Origin: Ruminococcus sp.
GTDB lineage: Bacteria; Bacillota; Clostridia; Oscillospirales; Acutalibacteraceae
Reading direction: 5' to 3'
NCBI GenBank assembly: GCA_017464765.1
Contig: JAFTYK010000022.1
Location: forward strand, 1 to 46,912
DNA length: 46,912 nucleotides
A program made the position numbers and the translations under genes. Shown here piece after piece: positions 7,436 through 15,623 of this stretch; within the stretch, counting starts at the first letter, position 1; the number at the start of each line of letters is the position of its first letter. Under the pieces are notes generated by a model that made no database searches, had not been told where the DNA came from, and worked only from the letters and a program-made list of their open reading frames with translations.

Positions 7436-8098
7436 ATGAAAAAACTTATCAGCTTAGTTTTAGCGAATATATTACTCGTATTTGGCGCTGTATTTCCTGC
7501 TTTTGCAGAGAACGTAAACAGTCAGGTTTCACACTACCAGCAAAAATTATTCGAGCATTATCCTAACACAAGAGAAGCTTTTGAGTATGATAATCTTTGT
7601 TACACAGAAATCGGAGAACTCGATGTTGACTGTGATGATGCGATTGATTTTGCAATAATCCACACACACTTTGCTATGGCTCCTGACGCATTAGACGGAG
7701 GCGTTGTCGGAGGCAGATACATTATCACACCACAGCTGTACTCTCCTTTCAGATTAGGATACGTGCTGTATGACATCGAAAACGACAAGTTTGTTCCGTT
7801 TTGTGACGAAATGCTCGCTGACTATCCGTTTGTAGAGGAATATATGGAAGAGTTTAAAATCGGCGTGCCGTTTGGTGATGCTGACGGTGACAGAATTCTC
7901 TCGGTAATGGACGCAACATATATCCAGCGAGTTTTAGCACAACTTGATGATTTCAAAAGACATGAAGAACTTTATGGTGATCTTCCTACCGATTATCGAA
8001 GCGATTTCAACCTCGACGGTACTGTAGACATTTTTGACGCAACCGGTATTCAGCAAAAGCTTGCAAAAGTTCTTGAAGAACCATACGATTCAGTATAA
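7436..8098 (+). CDS. Small secreted dockerin protein
   Basis: This 220-residue protein starts with a signal peptide (KKLISLVLANILLVFGAVF, predicted cleavage after AFA at about residue 24). Residues about 28-140 form a compact domain I do not recognise. A dockerin of two repeats covers about 143-215 (GDADGDRILSVMDATYIQ and SDFNLDGTVDIFDATGIQ). The inter-repeat spacer is longer than in the other dockerins here. The first loop ends in DR rather than DG and the second begins SDFNLD, so the domain is somewhat degenerate. AAGGAGG precedes the ATG. It lies between two ECF sigma modules, 41 bases after the first, and could be co-transcribed with it. Confidence 0.85.
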   Translation: MKKLISLVLANILLVFGAVFPAFAENVNSQVSHYQQKLFEHYPNTREAFEYDNLCYTEIGELDVDCDDAIDFAIIHTHFAMAPDALDGGVVGGRYIITPQLYSPFRLGYVLYDIENDKFVPFCDEMLADYPFVEEYMEEFKIGVPFGDADGDRILSVMDATYIQRVLAQLDDFKRHEELYGDLPTDYRSDFNLDGTVDIFDATGIQQKLAKVLEEPYDSV

Positions 8099-8118
8099 AC
8101 AGAAACTTTAATATAGAC

Positions 8119-8154
8119 AAAGCCCGACAAAATTTTCGTCGGGCTTTATTTTTT
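8119..8154 (+). terminator. Terminator after the small dockerin gene
   Basis: The stem AAAGCCCGAC / GTCGGGCTTT is followed by ATTTTTT. The core AGCCCGAC stem recurs at 28171, and a shorter CCCGACGA form occurs at 9506. Confidence 0.85.
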
Positions 8155-8233
8155 GAAAAAATCATATATAATTAATTAGTATGCAACCAAATGATGGCGA
8201 TGCAGGGTATTAATTGTAAATGGGGGGATATCT

Positions 8234-8719
8234 ATGGGTGATGAGAAGTTTGCCGGACTTTCTTTTGAAGAAGCCGTCCGCAAATACAAAAACACCGTCG
8301 GCGCAGTATGTGTAATGAGGTTAAAAAACCAGACTGATGCTGACGATTGTTTCCAGAACACCTTTTTAAGACTATACAAAAAATCTCCCGATTTACAAAG
8401 TGAGGAACACTTAAAAGCGTGGCTGATCCGAGTTGCTATCAACGAATGTAACCGGTTTATGCGAAAAAACCGCAGAGAACTGTTTTTAGATAAAAACAAT
8501 GATGATACTGTTTACTTTCCACATGAAGAATGTGACTTGTCCTGGGCATTATTTGAACTGAGCGAAAAATACAGAGAAGTTTTATACCTACATTACTGTC
8601 AGGATTATAAGGTCAACGAAATAGCAAAAATACTAAAGAAATCCCCCAACACAATAAAATCTTTGCTGATGCGTGGTAGAGAAAAGCTCAGAGTAATTTA
8701 TGGAGGTGATATTAAGTGA
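8234..8719 (+). CDS. ECF-type RNA polymerase sigma factor (copy 2)
   Basis: This 161-residue ECF sigma factor is closely related to the one at 6029; both share a KYKNTVGAVCVMRLK-like start and the DCFQNTF motif. Region 2 is at about residues 20-85 (DADDCFQNTFLRLYKKSPDL, then HLKAWLIRVAINECNRFMR) and region 4 at about 103-158 (SEKYREVLYLHYCQDYKVNE, then TIKSLLMRGREKL). The ATG follows GGGGGGAT. Its end overlaps the next gene by four bases (GTGA), so sigma and membrane partner are coupled. The upstream region differs from copies 1 and 3: I do not find the TTGAAAC/TTTTATATATGA pair, so its control may differ. Confidence 0.9.
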   Translation: MGDEKFAGLSFEEAVRKYKNTVGAVCVMRLKNQTDADDCFQNTFLRLYKKSPDLQSEEHLKAWLIRVAINECNRFMRKNRRELFLDKNNDDTVYFPHEECDLSWALFELSEKYREVLYLHYCQDYKVNEIAKILKKSPNTIKSLLMRGREKLRVIYGGDIK

Positions 8720-9495
8720 AAAACTTCAATTTCGATAATATGAAAAACTTCACTGTTTCTGACGAATGGGCAGACAGAGTTCTTAATACAGCATCAACTA
8801 TTCAGCCATCTAAAAAACCTAATATTACGGTTATTACAACATGTTTGAGTCTTGTGTTTGTATGTATACTTGGCGTGATAGGTTTTAACTTCACTAAAAA
8901 TACCCCTAAAACTTTGCCGATGGATGTAATAGAGGAAACTCAAAACGAAACTCTAAGCAACCTTGTAGAAGAAACTGAAAAGCCTACAACGCAAAACGAA
9001 ACTGTAAAGGAAAGTACTGAACACCAAACCGTTTCAGCTTCCACAGTAAAACCTACTCAAGTGGAGGAAATAACACCTACGCAAATCACTCCACAACCAA
9101 CAGTCACACCTACACAGCCACAAACGCAACCGACCCCTGAACCTACAGAGCCTGTACTTCCGAGCGAAGACGAAACTACTGAACCTACCGACAATGGTAC
9201 CCAGAACCCATCTGGTAGCAACGGTGACTGTATCGTCAGCTTTTCTCCAAGTTTTCTTGTTGGAAGTGGGAAAATTTACTGTAGAATAAAAGACGATAAC
9301 TTTAAGTCAGTCGGCGACACAAATCTTTTTTCCGATCAACATCTGGCTAGTTTTTACTCGGGTTTCGGAAGTAATTATTACTATCTTTACAGTCCCGAAA
9401 ACGCCGGCTTAGTCTTAGAACCGGGAACGTATAATTATTATTTTTACAACGAACATGGTATTCCAATTTGTCAAGTAGTAGTTGAAATAAATTAA
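8716..9495 (+). CDS. Putative transmembrane anti-sigma/sensor protein (copy 2)
   Basis: This 259-residue protein starts at a GTG overlapping the sigma stop by four bases, after GGAGGTGAT. Its parts are: cytoplasmic N-terminus (FNFDNMKNFTVSDEWADRVL, residues 4-23), one membrane span (about 37-59), a Thr/Pro/Gln-rich linker (about 60-170) with TQPTPEPTEP-type repeats, and a C-terminal domain of about 90 residues. That domain shares SFS, IYC-x-I, GDTNLFSDQHLAS and YFYNEHG with copy 3 and, more weakly, with copy 1. No zinc anti-sigma motif is present. I infer that it holds the sigma factor at the membrane until the outer domain meets a ligand, which could be polysaccharide or wall material. The ligand is a guess. 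Confidence 0.73.
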   Translation: MKNFNFDNMKNFTVSDEWADRVLNTASTIQPSKKPNITVITTCLSLVFVCILGVIGFNFTKNTPKTLPMDVIEETQNETLSNLVEETEKPTTQNETVKESTEHQTVSASTVKPTQVEEITPTQITPQPTVTPTQPQTQPTPEPTEPVLPSEDETTEPTDNGTQNPSGSNGDCIVSFSPSFLVGSGKIYCRIKDDNFKSVGDTNLFSDQHLASFYSGFGSNYYYLYSPENAGLVLEPGTYNYYFYNEHGIPICQVVVEIN

Positions 9496-9505
9496 CCTGA
9501 ACTTA

Positions 9506-9538
9506 AACCCGACGAAAATTCGTCGGGTTTTGTTTTTT
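9506..9538 (+). terminator. Terminator after the second sigma module
   Basis: The stem AACCCGACGAA / TTCGTCGGGTT is followed by TTGTTTTTT. Confidence 0.85.
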
Positions 9539-9603
9539 AATGTCGTATTGTGTAACAATTCAAAAACATTTGCTTTCTAAAAATTACAATACGGTAGTAA
9601 AAC

Positions 9604-9633
9604 TTGAGGTATTTACGGTTTTTGTTATATAAT
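9604..9633 (+). promoter_or_regulatory. Predicted zapA promoter
   Basis: TTGAGG, 18 bp, TATAAT, 34 bases upstream of the zapA ATG. The spacing and -10 box match a housekeeping sigma-A promoter. Confidence 0.6.
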
Positions 9634-9667
9634 TTATTTGGTTAAAAATCTTTTTTGAGGTGTTATT

Positions 9668-10324
9668 ATGGAAAAGAACAAAATCACTGTTTTTGTTGCA
9701 GGACAAAAACTCACCCTCATCACAACTGATACTGAAAAATATGTATCTGAAATCGCACAAAAGGTAGATACTACCGTAAATTCACTGCTGAATTCTTCTA
9801 ATATGAGCAGGGAAAAGTGTGCGGTTATGGCTGCGCTCGATTTTTGCGACGACGAGGCAAAAGCCAGAGTAGCTCTTAACGAACTCAAAGAGCAGATTAA
9901 AGATTATATTGCTGACAGTTCTGCACTACGAGCTGAAAACGAAGAGCTTAAAGCTAAAATAGATAGACTAGAAAACGAAAAGAAAGAACTTATTAGTTCA
10001 AAGAAAACTTTAGTTGCTTCTGCCGTTGAAATCAAAAAGGAGATTAATACTGAAGAAGAAATCGAAATTCTAACTGAGAATGACGAAATCGATTCAAATG
10101 ATGATCTGTCTTTTGATTTTGATGATGAAACTAATAATGCTACAGTAACTAAAGAAAAGAAAGAGCCTATTTCTGTTTCTGTTTCTGCTCCTACTCCAAA
10201 AGCAGATAAAAAACGTCATAATCACAACCACGTAAATCCATACAAAGAACGTTTCTTAAAACAACAAAATGAAAACAAAGGCTACACTCCAATGCGTCAG
10301 TACAGCCTTTTTGACGAGGAATAA
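9668..10324 (+). CDS. zapA: Cell division protein ZapA, with extended tail
   Basis: ZapA binds FtsZ and promotes bundling at the division ring. Residues 1-60 form the conserved globular head (KITVFVAGQKLTLITTDTEK, then VSEIAQKVDTTVNSLL and KCAVMAALDFCDDEAKAR). A long coiled coil follows (about 65-125, rich in Glu, Lys and Leu). The remaining 90 or so residues are acidic, then basic and His/Asn-rich (KKRHNHNHVNPYKERFL), and look disordered. At 218 residues it is more than twice the usual length of about 90-110. The next gene starts two bases after the stop, so the U32 gene is in the same transcript. A GAGGTG site precedes the ATG. Confidence 0.88.
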   Translation: MEKNKITVFVAGQKLTLITTDTEKYVSEIAQKVDTTVNSLLNSSNMSREKCAVMAALDFCDDEAKARVALNELKEQIKDYIADSSALRAENEELKAKIDRLENEKKELISSKKTLVASAVEIKKEINTEEEIEILTENDEIDSNDDLSFDFDDETNNATVTKEKKEPISVSVSAPTPKADKKRHNHNHVNPYKERFLKQQNENKGYTPMRQYSLFDEE

Positions 10325-10326
10325 TT

Positions 10327-12423
10327 TTGAACAAAATCGAGATTTTAGCTCCGAGCGGAGGATTTGACAGTATCTATGCTGCTGTAAGATCAGGCGCAGA
10401 TGCGGTTTACGTTGGAGCAAAAGATTTTTCTGCACGAGCGTCTGCAAAAAACTTCTCTATTGAGGAGCTTAAAGAAGCCGTGAAATACTGCCACGCATAC
10501 TCGGTCAAAGTTTATCTGGCGTTAAACACACTCATTTTCGATGATGAAATAGACGAGGCGCTGGAACTTGTAAAAAATGCGGCGAAGTGTGACATTGATG
10601 CGCTTATTGTTCAGGATATAGGACTCGCTATGGCTGTGAAGAAAATCGTCCCACAGCTTAAGCTTCACGCTTCAACCCAGATGAGCGTTCACACTCTTTC
10701 GGGTGCAAAAGCTCTCAAAGAGCTTGGATTTTCGCGCGTTGTTTTAGCGCGTGAAATGTCGAAAACAGAAATTGAACACATAGCAAAAAACTGCGACATT
10801 GAGCTTGAGGTTTTCGTTCACGGAGCGCTGTGTATGTGTGTTTCAGGTCAATGCTATATGTCTGCTATGCTTGGCACTAGGAGCGCTAACCGAGGTACGT
10901 GCGCTCAACCATGCCGACTTCCATTCTCTTCTGACAGTTCAAACACTCACGCATTAAGCCTTAAAGATAACTCCATCATTGAATATATTAAGGAACTTGA
11001 AGAAATCGGTGTAGTAAGCGCAAAAATTGAGGGCAGAATGAAACGTCCCGAGTATGTCGCAAGTGCTACGAAAGCTTGTGTGCAAATGCGTGACAAGGGT
11101 TTAGTTGACGAAGAGACCAGAGAACAGCTTAAAGCTGTGTTCTCTCGAACAGGTTTTACTGACGGATATTACACCAATAAACTTGGCCACGATATGTTTG
11201 GATATCGGAAGAAAGAAGATGTTGTTTCGGCTTCTGAAAAGCTGTTTCGACAAATTCGTTCGACCTACAAAGACGAACTTCAGCGCGTAGATATAGATGC
11301 AAAAATCAAGCTTTGTGTCGATGAACCGATAACCCTTAGTGTTACTGACGGAAATAACAGCGTTACTGTTGTTTCGAAAAACCCTGTAACAGAAGCAATG
11401 AATCAGCCGATATCCAAGGAAAAAATCGAAAGCTACCTGAAAAAAACGGGCGATACTCCGTTTTCTCTTGCAAATCTTCTTTGTGAAATTGAGGGCAACT
11501 GCTTTGTGTCTGCTAAAGATATGAATGCTCTGCGTCGTGAGGCTCTCGAAAAGTTATACAAAGAACGTGAAATCATTCATAATTATGAAATAAACGATTT
11601 ATGCTTCAGCGACTTAGTTTCTGATGCTAAAACTAACATCTGCGATAAAAAGCTTAGTCGTGCTTTAGTTTCTAATCTTGAAATACCCGAAAGTTTTAAA
11701 TCTCTTGATTTAGTATTTGTTCCACTTTTTGAGTGTCAGAAAAATCAAGAGAAAGTTAAAATACTTATCAATGAAGGCTTTAATATTGCTGTTGAGATTC
11801 CTCGCGGTATGTTTTCACGAGAAGATAAAATTATAAATGCACTGAAAATTGCGAAAGCTATCGGTATAAAAGATGTACTTTGTCACAATATCGGTGCTGT
11901 TTATCTTTCTAAACAGCTGGGACTCTCCATTCACTTGGGTTTTGCGATGAATATTGCAAATTCTCTTTCTTTACAATGGGCAGAAGACTACGGCTGTAGC
12001 GATGTCGAGGTTTCGTTTGAGCTTGATTATCACAGAATCGAAGCTCTAAAAAGCGAATTGCCACTCGGTGTTGTTGCTTACGGCTATCTGCCGCTTATGA
12101 TGACTCGCAACTGTCCTGTTAAAAGTGGTAATAATTCGTGTGCAACTTGCAAAAATAGTATAAAATTGCAAGATCGCAAAGGTGAACAATTCAGCTTAAA
12201 ATGCGACGGTATCGTCACTGAAATCCTCAATTGTGTCCCACTTATTTTGCCTTTAGAGATTATTAAATCTAAAAATATAGTTTTTAACAATTTCCACTTC
12301 AATGTGGAAAACTCTGTGGAAAACAAGGAAAAAATCCTTAAAAATTTAAGCGAAAATCGTAGTTTTCCGCGTTTTACACATGGTTTGTATTTAAGAGGTG
12401 TGAAAAATTTCACAATCTTTTAA
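10327..12423 (+). CDS. Peptidase U32-family protein (RlhA-like)
   Basis: This 698-residue protein has a U32 domain at residues about 4-330: EILAPSGGFDSIYAAVRSGA, then ADAVYVG. The family signature is EVFVHGALCMCVSGQCYMS at about 165-183, with further cysteines in GTCAQPCR. A C-terminal region of the DUF3656 type follows. This long form resembles E. coli RlhA (YdcP), which is needed for hydroxylation of 23S rRNA C2501. Other U32 proteins act in tRNA uridine hydroxylation or collagen degradation, so I prefer an RNA-modification role over a protease role. The start is TTG at 10327, with GAGGA upstream, two bases after zapA. Confidence 0.87.
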   Translation: MNKIEILAPSGGFDSIYAAVRSGADAVYVGAKDFSARASAKNFSIEELKEAVKYCHAYSVKVYLALNTLIFDDEIDEALELVKNAAKCDIDALIVQDIGLAMAVKKIVPQLKLHASTQMSVHTLSGAKALKELGFSRVVLAREMSKTEIEHIAKNCDIELEVFVHGALCMCVSGQCYMSAMLGTRSANRGTCAQPCRLPFSSDSSNTHALSLKDNSIIEYIKELEEIGVVSAKIEGRMKRPEYVASATKACVQMRDKGLVDEETREQLKAVFSRTGFTDGYYTNKLGHDMFGYRKKEDVVSASEKLFRQIRSTYKDELQRVDIDAKIKLCVDEPITLSVTDGNNSVTVVSKNPVTEAMNQPISKEKIESYLKKTGDTPFSLANLLCEIEGNCFVSAKDMNALRREALEKLYKEREIIHNYEINDLCFSDLVSDAKTNICDKKLSRALVSNLEIPESFKSLDLVFVPLFECQKNQEKVKILINEGFNIAVEIPRGMFSREDKIINALKIAKAIGIKDVLCHNIGAVYLSKQLGLSIHLGFAMNIANSLSLQWAEDYGCSDVEVSFELDYHRIEALKSELPLGVVAYGYLPLMMTRNCPVKSGNNSCATCKNSIKLQDRKGEQFSLKCDGIVTEILNCVPLILPLEIIKSKNIVFNNFHFNVENSVENKEKILKNLSENRSFPRFTHGLYLRGVKNFTIF

Positions 12424-12450
12424 AGAATTATTTTAAAGAAATTCTTTATT
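12424..12450 (+). terminator. Weak AT-rich terminator after the U32 gene
   Basis: The stem AAAGAATT / AATTCTTT is followed by ATTTTC. It is AT-only except for one G-C pair per arm, so confidence is modest. Confidence 0.4.
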
Positions 12451-12560
12451 TTCTCTTAAAAAATTAAGATAATTTTTAACTTTCTTTAAAGTAATTTTAA
12501 TTTAGAAATATCTTTTTAATTTTGCAAGTTTAGTAAAAAAACTGCAAGAAAGGGTACATT

Positions 12561-13004
12561 ATGAATACACTCAAAGTAAAAAAACTGCGTGAAAATGCAA
12601 AAATGATTAATAGAGCGACAAGTGGTTCAGCAGGAATGGATTTGCACGCTTGTATTGAAAACGAGATTACTATAAATCCGGGCGAAATTAAGGTCATACC
12701 AACAGGACTTGCGATTGCGCTCGAAAACGAAAATTTTGTTGCATATATTTACGCCCGCTCCGGTCTTGCTATAAAGCACGGTATTACACTTGCCAACTGT
12801 GTAGGTGTTATCGACTCTGACTACAGGGGCGAGGTTTGCGTAGGACTTACTAACATTTCAAAAGAAAGCTACACCATAACTCCTGACGAGAGAATCGCAC
12901 AACTCGTTGTTGCTCCTATCAGCATGTGCGAAATTGAAGAAGTTGAAGAACTCAACGATACAGAACGTGGAGTTGGCGGATTCGGTTCTACAGGTAAGAA
13001 TTAA
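12561..13004 (+). CDS. dut: dUTP pyrophosphatase (dUTPase)
   Basis: This trimeric enzyme hydrolyses dUTP to dUMP and diphosphate, keeping uracil out of DNA and feeding thymidylate synthesis. All five family motifs are present in 147 residues: SAGMDLHA (about 22-29), YARSGLAIKHG (66-76, with the catalytic-site serine), GVIDSDYRGEVCVGL (84-98, with the catalytic Asp), RIAQLVV (about 113-119) and the C-terminal lid RGVGGFGSTG (about 135-144). The length is standard. It has an AGAAAGGG ribosome site and lies 137 bases after the U32 gene, beyond a weak hairpin. Confidence 0.95.
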   Translation: MNTLKVKKLRENAKMINRATSGSAGMDLHACIENEITINPGEIKVIPTGLAIALENENFVAYIYARSGLAIKHGITLANCVGVIDSDYRGEVCVGLTNISKESYTITPDERIAQLVVAPISMCEIEEVEELNDTERGVGGFGSTGKN

Positions 13005-13063
13005 GCATCCGAAACATTATATTTTTATTCCCAAAAAATTCACATTTGCGTCCTAAATTATTA

Positions 13064-13092
13064 TTGAAATAAGCGCACTTATCGGTTATACT
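13064..13092 (+). promoter_or_regulatory. Predicted mreB promoter
   Basis: TTGAAA, 17 bp, TATACT. It leaves a leader of about 60 bases before the mreB ATG and separates mreBCD from dut. Confidence 0.65.
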
Positions 13093-13155
13093 AAAGGAGA
13101 ATAGGGAAATTTTTTATTTACTGAGATTTTTTGTTCTCACAAAAGGGGAATTTTT

Positions 13156-14163
13156 ATGTTATTTGCTAAGGATATCGGTATTGACCTTGGTACAGCAAAT
13201 ACCCTGGTTTATGTCAAGGGTAAAGGCATCGTTATGCGCGAGCCGAGTGTCGTTGCTGTTGATGTAAAAAAGGACACAGTTGTTGCTGTGGGCAAGGAAG
13301 CTAAAGAGATGATTGGTAGAACTCCGGGTTCTATCGTTGCTATACGTCCGCTCAAAGACGGTGTTATTGCTGACTTTGAAATCACCGCAACTATGCTCAA
13401 ATATTTCATCAAGCAAGTTGTCAGATCCAACTTCTTCTGCAGACCTCGAATTGTTATCTGTATTCCAAGCGGTGTAACTGAGGTTGAGAGAAATGCCGTA
13501 GAAGACGCCGCAAGACAGGCAGGCGGTAAATACATTGAACTTATTGAAGAGCCTATGGCTGCTGCTATCGGTGCAGGACTTCCTGTATATGAACCAAAGG
13601 GAAGTATGGTTGTTGATATCGGTGGCGGTACTTCTGAAGTAGGTATCGTATCTTTAGGTGATATTGTCGCTTCTTGTTCTGTAAGAGTCGCTGGCGACAA
13701 ATTTGACGAAGCTATCATCACATATATCAAGAAAAAGTACAATCTTCTCATTGGTGAGCGTACCGCCGAAGACATCAAAATTGCTATCGGTTCTGCTTAT
13801 CCTTACGAAAATGAAGGCGAGATGACTGTTAAAGGCAGAAATCTCGTTGACGGTTTACCAAAAAATATTAAAATTACTGCGGCTGAAGTAAGAGATGCTC
13901 TCGCTGATCCGCTTTCAACAATCATCGAGGCTATTCTTACAACACTCGAGAAGTCCCCTCCTGAGCTATCTGCTGACATTATTGATAACGGTATTATGCT
14001 CACTGGCGGTGGAGCGTTACTCCGTGGTTTAGATCTTCTTGTTATGCAACAGACTGGTATGCCTGTTTACGTTGCTGAAAGACCGCTCGACTGTGTTGTT
14101 GACGGCACAGGAAGAAAGCTCGACCCAAACTTCAAGGTACAGAATGCCCCTAAATTCATCTAA
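13156..14163 (+). CDS. mreB: Rod shape-determining protein MreB
   Basis: This bacterial actin organises lateral wall synthesis under the membrane. The protein (335 residues) shows the actin-fold phosphate-1 loop ([20 protein letters not shown]), the family stretch [12 protein letters not shown], the phosphate-2 loop ([16 protein letters not shown]) and the adenosine loop ([12 protein letters not shown]). The length and motif order are normal. An AAAAGGGG site precedes the ATG. It opens the mreB-mreC-mreD-PBP cluster. A hairpin follows the stop codon, which may let mreB be made in excess over mreC and mreD. The expected shape is a rod or ovoid cell with elongation-type growth. Confidence 0.96.
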   Translation: MLFAKDIGIDLGTANTLVYVKGKGIVMREPSVVAVDVKKDTVVAVGKEAKEMIGRTPGSIVAIRPLKDGVIADFEITATMLKYFIKQVVRSNFFCRPRIVICIPSGVTEVERNAVEDAARQAGGKYIELIEEPMAAAIGAGLPVYEPKGSMVVDIGGGTSEVGIVSLGDIVASCSVRVAGDKFDEAIITYIKKKYNLLIGERTAEDIKIAIGSAYPYENEGEMTVKGRNLVDGLPKNIKITAAEVRDALADPLSTIIEAILTTLEKSPPELSADIIDNGIMLTGGGALLRGLDLLVMQQTGMPVYVAERPLDCVVDGTGRKLDPNFKVQNAPKFI

Positions 14164-14199
14164 AATTCAGTAGTGTATAAAACGCAAAGGCGTAAAAAA

Positions 14200-14223
14200 G
14201 CACCGTACTCTTTTGTGCGGTGC
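14200..14223 (+). terminator. Intercistronic hairpin between mreB and mreC
   Basis: A 9-bp stem GCACCGTAC / GTGCGGTGC (one G-U pair) has a six-base loop and is followed by GAAATTATTTT, with no clean T run. It is more likely a partial terminator or a message-stabilising hairpin than a full stop. Confidence 0.45.
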
Positions 14224-14250
14224 GAAATTATTTTATGACGGGAGGTAAAT

Positions 14251-15105
14251 ATGAAAGATTTTCTGAAATCCAACAGCGTTAAAATCTTTTTATCAACTGT
14301 TTTCGTAGTTGTCTTGTTATCGGTATTCACTAACAGCCTACAGGCTAATATACTATCTTCTACAGTAAACTCGGTTACCTATCCGCTTTCTAAAGTTACC
14401 GCTGCTGCAACAGGGGACGAAAAAATGTCACATGCTGAGCTTTTAGCAGAGTACAAAAAGCTAAAAGAAGAGAATGCTCAGCTGAGAACAGATTTAGTAA
14501 ATTACTACGACACACTAACTGAAAATACAAGACTTTGGAAGTTCTACGACTTAAAAAAGGAACACCCACAATACACAATCATTCCTTCAGTTGTTCTCAG
14601 ACGGGATTCAAATGACGAATTTTACTCCTGTACATTAGACAAAGGTACAACTTCCGATATTTCGGTAGGCGATCCTGTTGTGTCCGAAAACGGACTGGTC
14701 GGCTGGGTTAATGAAGTTGATCTCAACACCTGCAAGGTTGTAACTATCCTGTCTCCTCAAACAAGCGTTGGCGCTATCGACAATAAAACCCAGAACACAG
14801 GTATTATCACAGGCTCTACTTTATACTGCGATGATAACCTGACTACATTCACAAAACTCTCCGCTAAACATAAGGTTAAAGAAGGCGATATCATCACATC
14901 AACTGGTATCAGCGGTCTTTATCCTAAGGGGCTTATTATTGGTGAGGTCACCGATATCTGCTACGATACTTACAACTCATCTCACTATGCGGTAGTAAAA
15001 CCTTACGACGACATCAGAAAAATCAAGGACCTTGCTATCATCACTGACTACACGGGTCAGGGCGAAGTCCTCATTAAAAATAATTCGGGTACCAAAAATG
15101 AGTAA
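14251..15105 (+). CDS. mreC: Rod shape-determining protein MreC
   Basis: MreC is a bitopic scaffold of the elongasome that links MreB inside to penicillin-binding proteins outside. This 284-residue protein has one N-terminal membrane span (about 11-30), a coiled coil (about 58-90, MSHAELLAEYKKLKEENAQL) and the paired beta-barrel MreC domain (about 105-270, containing VVLRRDSNDEFYSCTLDKGT, then VSENGLVGWV and STGISGLYPKGLIIGEV). A GGGAGGTAA site precedes the ATG. The end overlaps mreD by eight bases. Confidence 0.94.
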   Translation: MKDFLKSNSVKIFLSTVFVVVLLSVFTNSLQANILSSTVNSVTYPLSKVTAAATGDEKMSHAELLAEYKKLKEENAQLRTDLVNYYDTLTENTRLWKFYDLKKEHPQYTIIPSVVLRRDSNDEFYSCTLDKGTTSDISVGDPVVSENGLVGWVNEVDLNTCKVVTILSPQTSVGAIDNKTQNTGIITGSTLYCDDNLTTFTKLSAKHKVKEGDIITSTGISGLYPKGLIIGEVTDICYDTYNSSHYAVVKPYDDIRKIKDLAIITDYTGQGEVLIKNNSGTKNE

Positions 15106-15598
15106 TGTAAAGTTTTTCAGATACCTTGCATACAGCCTTGAAATCCTGGTTCTATTTGTTTTGGGTTCAACACCATCGCTATTTCCTGAAATTTTTGGTG
15201 CTACTGCGTGTATTTTAGTAGCTTTAGCGCTTACCATCGCTGTATTCGAATCAGAAGTTCCTGCGATGTTTTTCGGTGTAGCGTGTGGTGTACTGACAGA
15301 TTTAGGCTTTTCAAATTCTATCGGCTTGTTTACGATTTCGCTTACGATAGTGTGTTTCATCTTAGGTTTTTGTGCCAATAATTTTATCACAGCCAATTTT
15401 CTCAACGTTATGATAATGAGCGTGATTACCATAACTGCACTTTTATCGCTTCACTTTTTATTTGAGATTGTTATCAAAGGCTATGATAACGCGGGTGTGT
15501 ATTTTGTGAATCACTATATTTCCCGTATTGTACAGACTATCGTTTGCACAGCTATACTTTATTTTGTCAACAAATTTGTGTATGAAACTTTAGAGTGA
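15098..15598 (+). CDS. mreD: Rod shape-determining protein MreD
   Basis: MreD is the polytopic membrane partner of MreC in lateral wall synthesis. From the ATG at 15098 the product has 166 residues and about five hydrophobic spans (for example LEILVLFVLGSTP near residue 15, then ILVALALTIAVF and FLGFCANNFITANFLNVM-like stretches), as expected for the family. A longer frame could start at 15032, but that would add a charged non-hydrophobic leader and a 74-base overlap with mreC. The ATG at 15098 gives the usual small overlap. No clear ribosome site is seen, so coupling to mreC is likely. Confidence 0.9.
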   Translation: MSNVKFFRYLAYSLEILVLFVLGSTPSLFPEIFGATACILVALALTIAVFESEVPAMFFGVACGVLTDLGFSNSIGLFTISLTIVCFILGFCANNFITANFLNVMIMSVITITALLSLHFLFEIVIKGYDNAGVYFVNHYISRIVQTIVCTAILYFVNKFVYETLE

Positions 15599-15623
15599 GT
15601 AAAAATATAAAGGAGGACAGTCA

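Noticed and set aside
8151..8182. Possible ECF-type or sigma-A promoter before the second sigma gene (TTGAAA at 8153).
   Set aside because: It overlaps the preceding terminator T run and has no good -10 at the right spacing, so I left it out.
12303..12323. Two copies of TGTGGAAAA (complement TTTTCCACA, a standard Firmicutes DnaA box) at 12303-12311 and 12315-12323.
   Set aside because: They lie within the coding end of the U32 gene, 26 kb from oriC, with no trios or AT-rich element nearby, and encode ordinary residues. Chance or a minor DnaA-titration site cannot be told apart.
13209..13778. Long open frame antisense to mreB (189 codons), and similar antisense frames in gyrA, aspS and mnmG.
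   Set aside because: They lack ribosome sites and recognisable motifs and are shadows of well-identified genes in codon-biased sequence.
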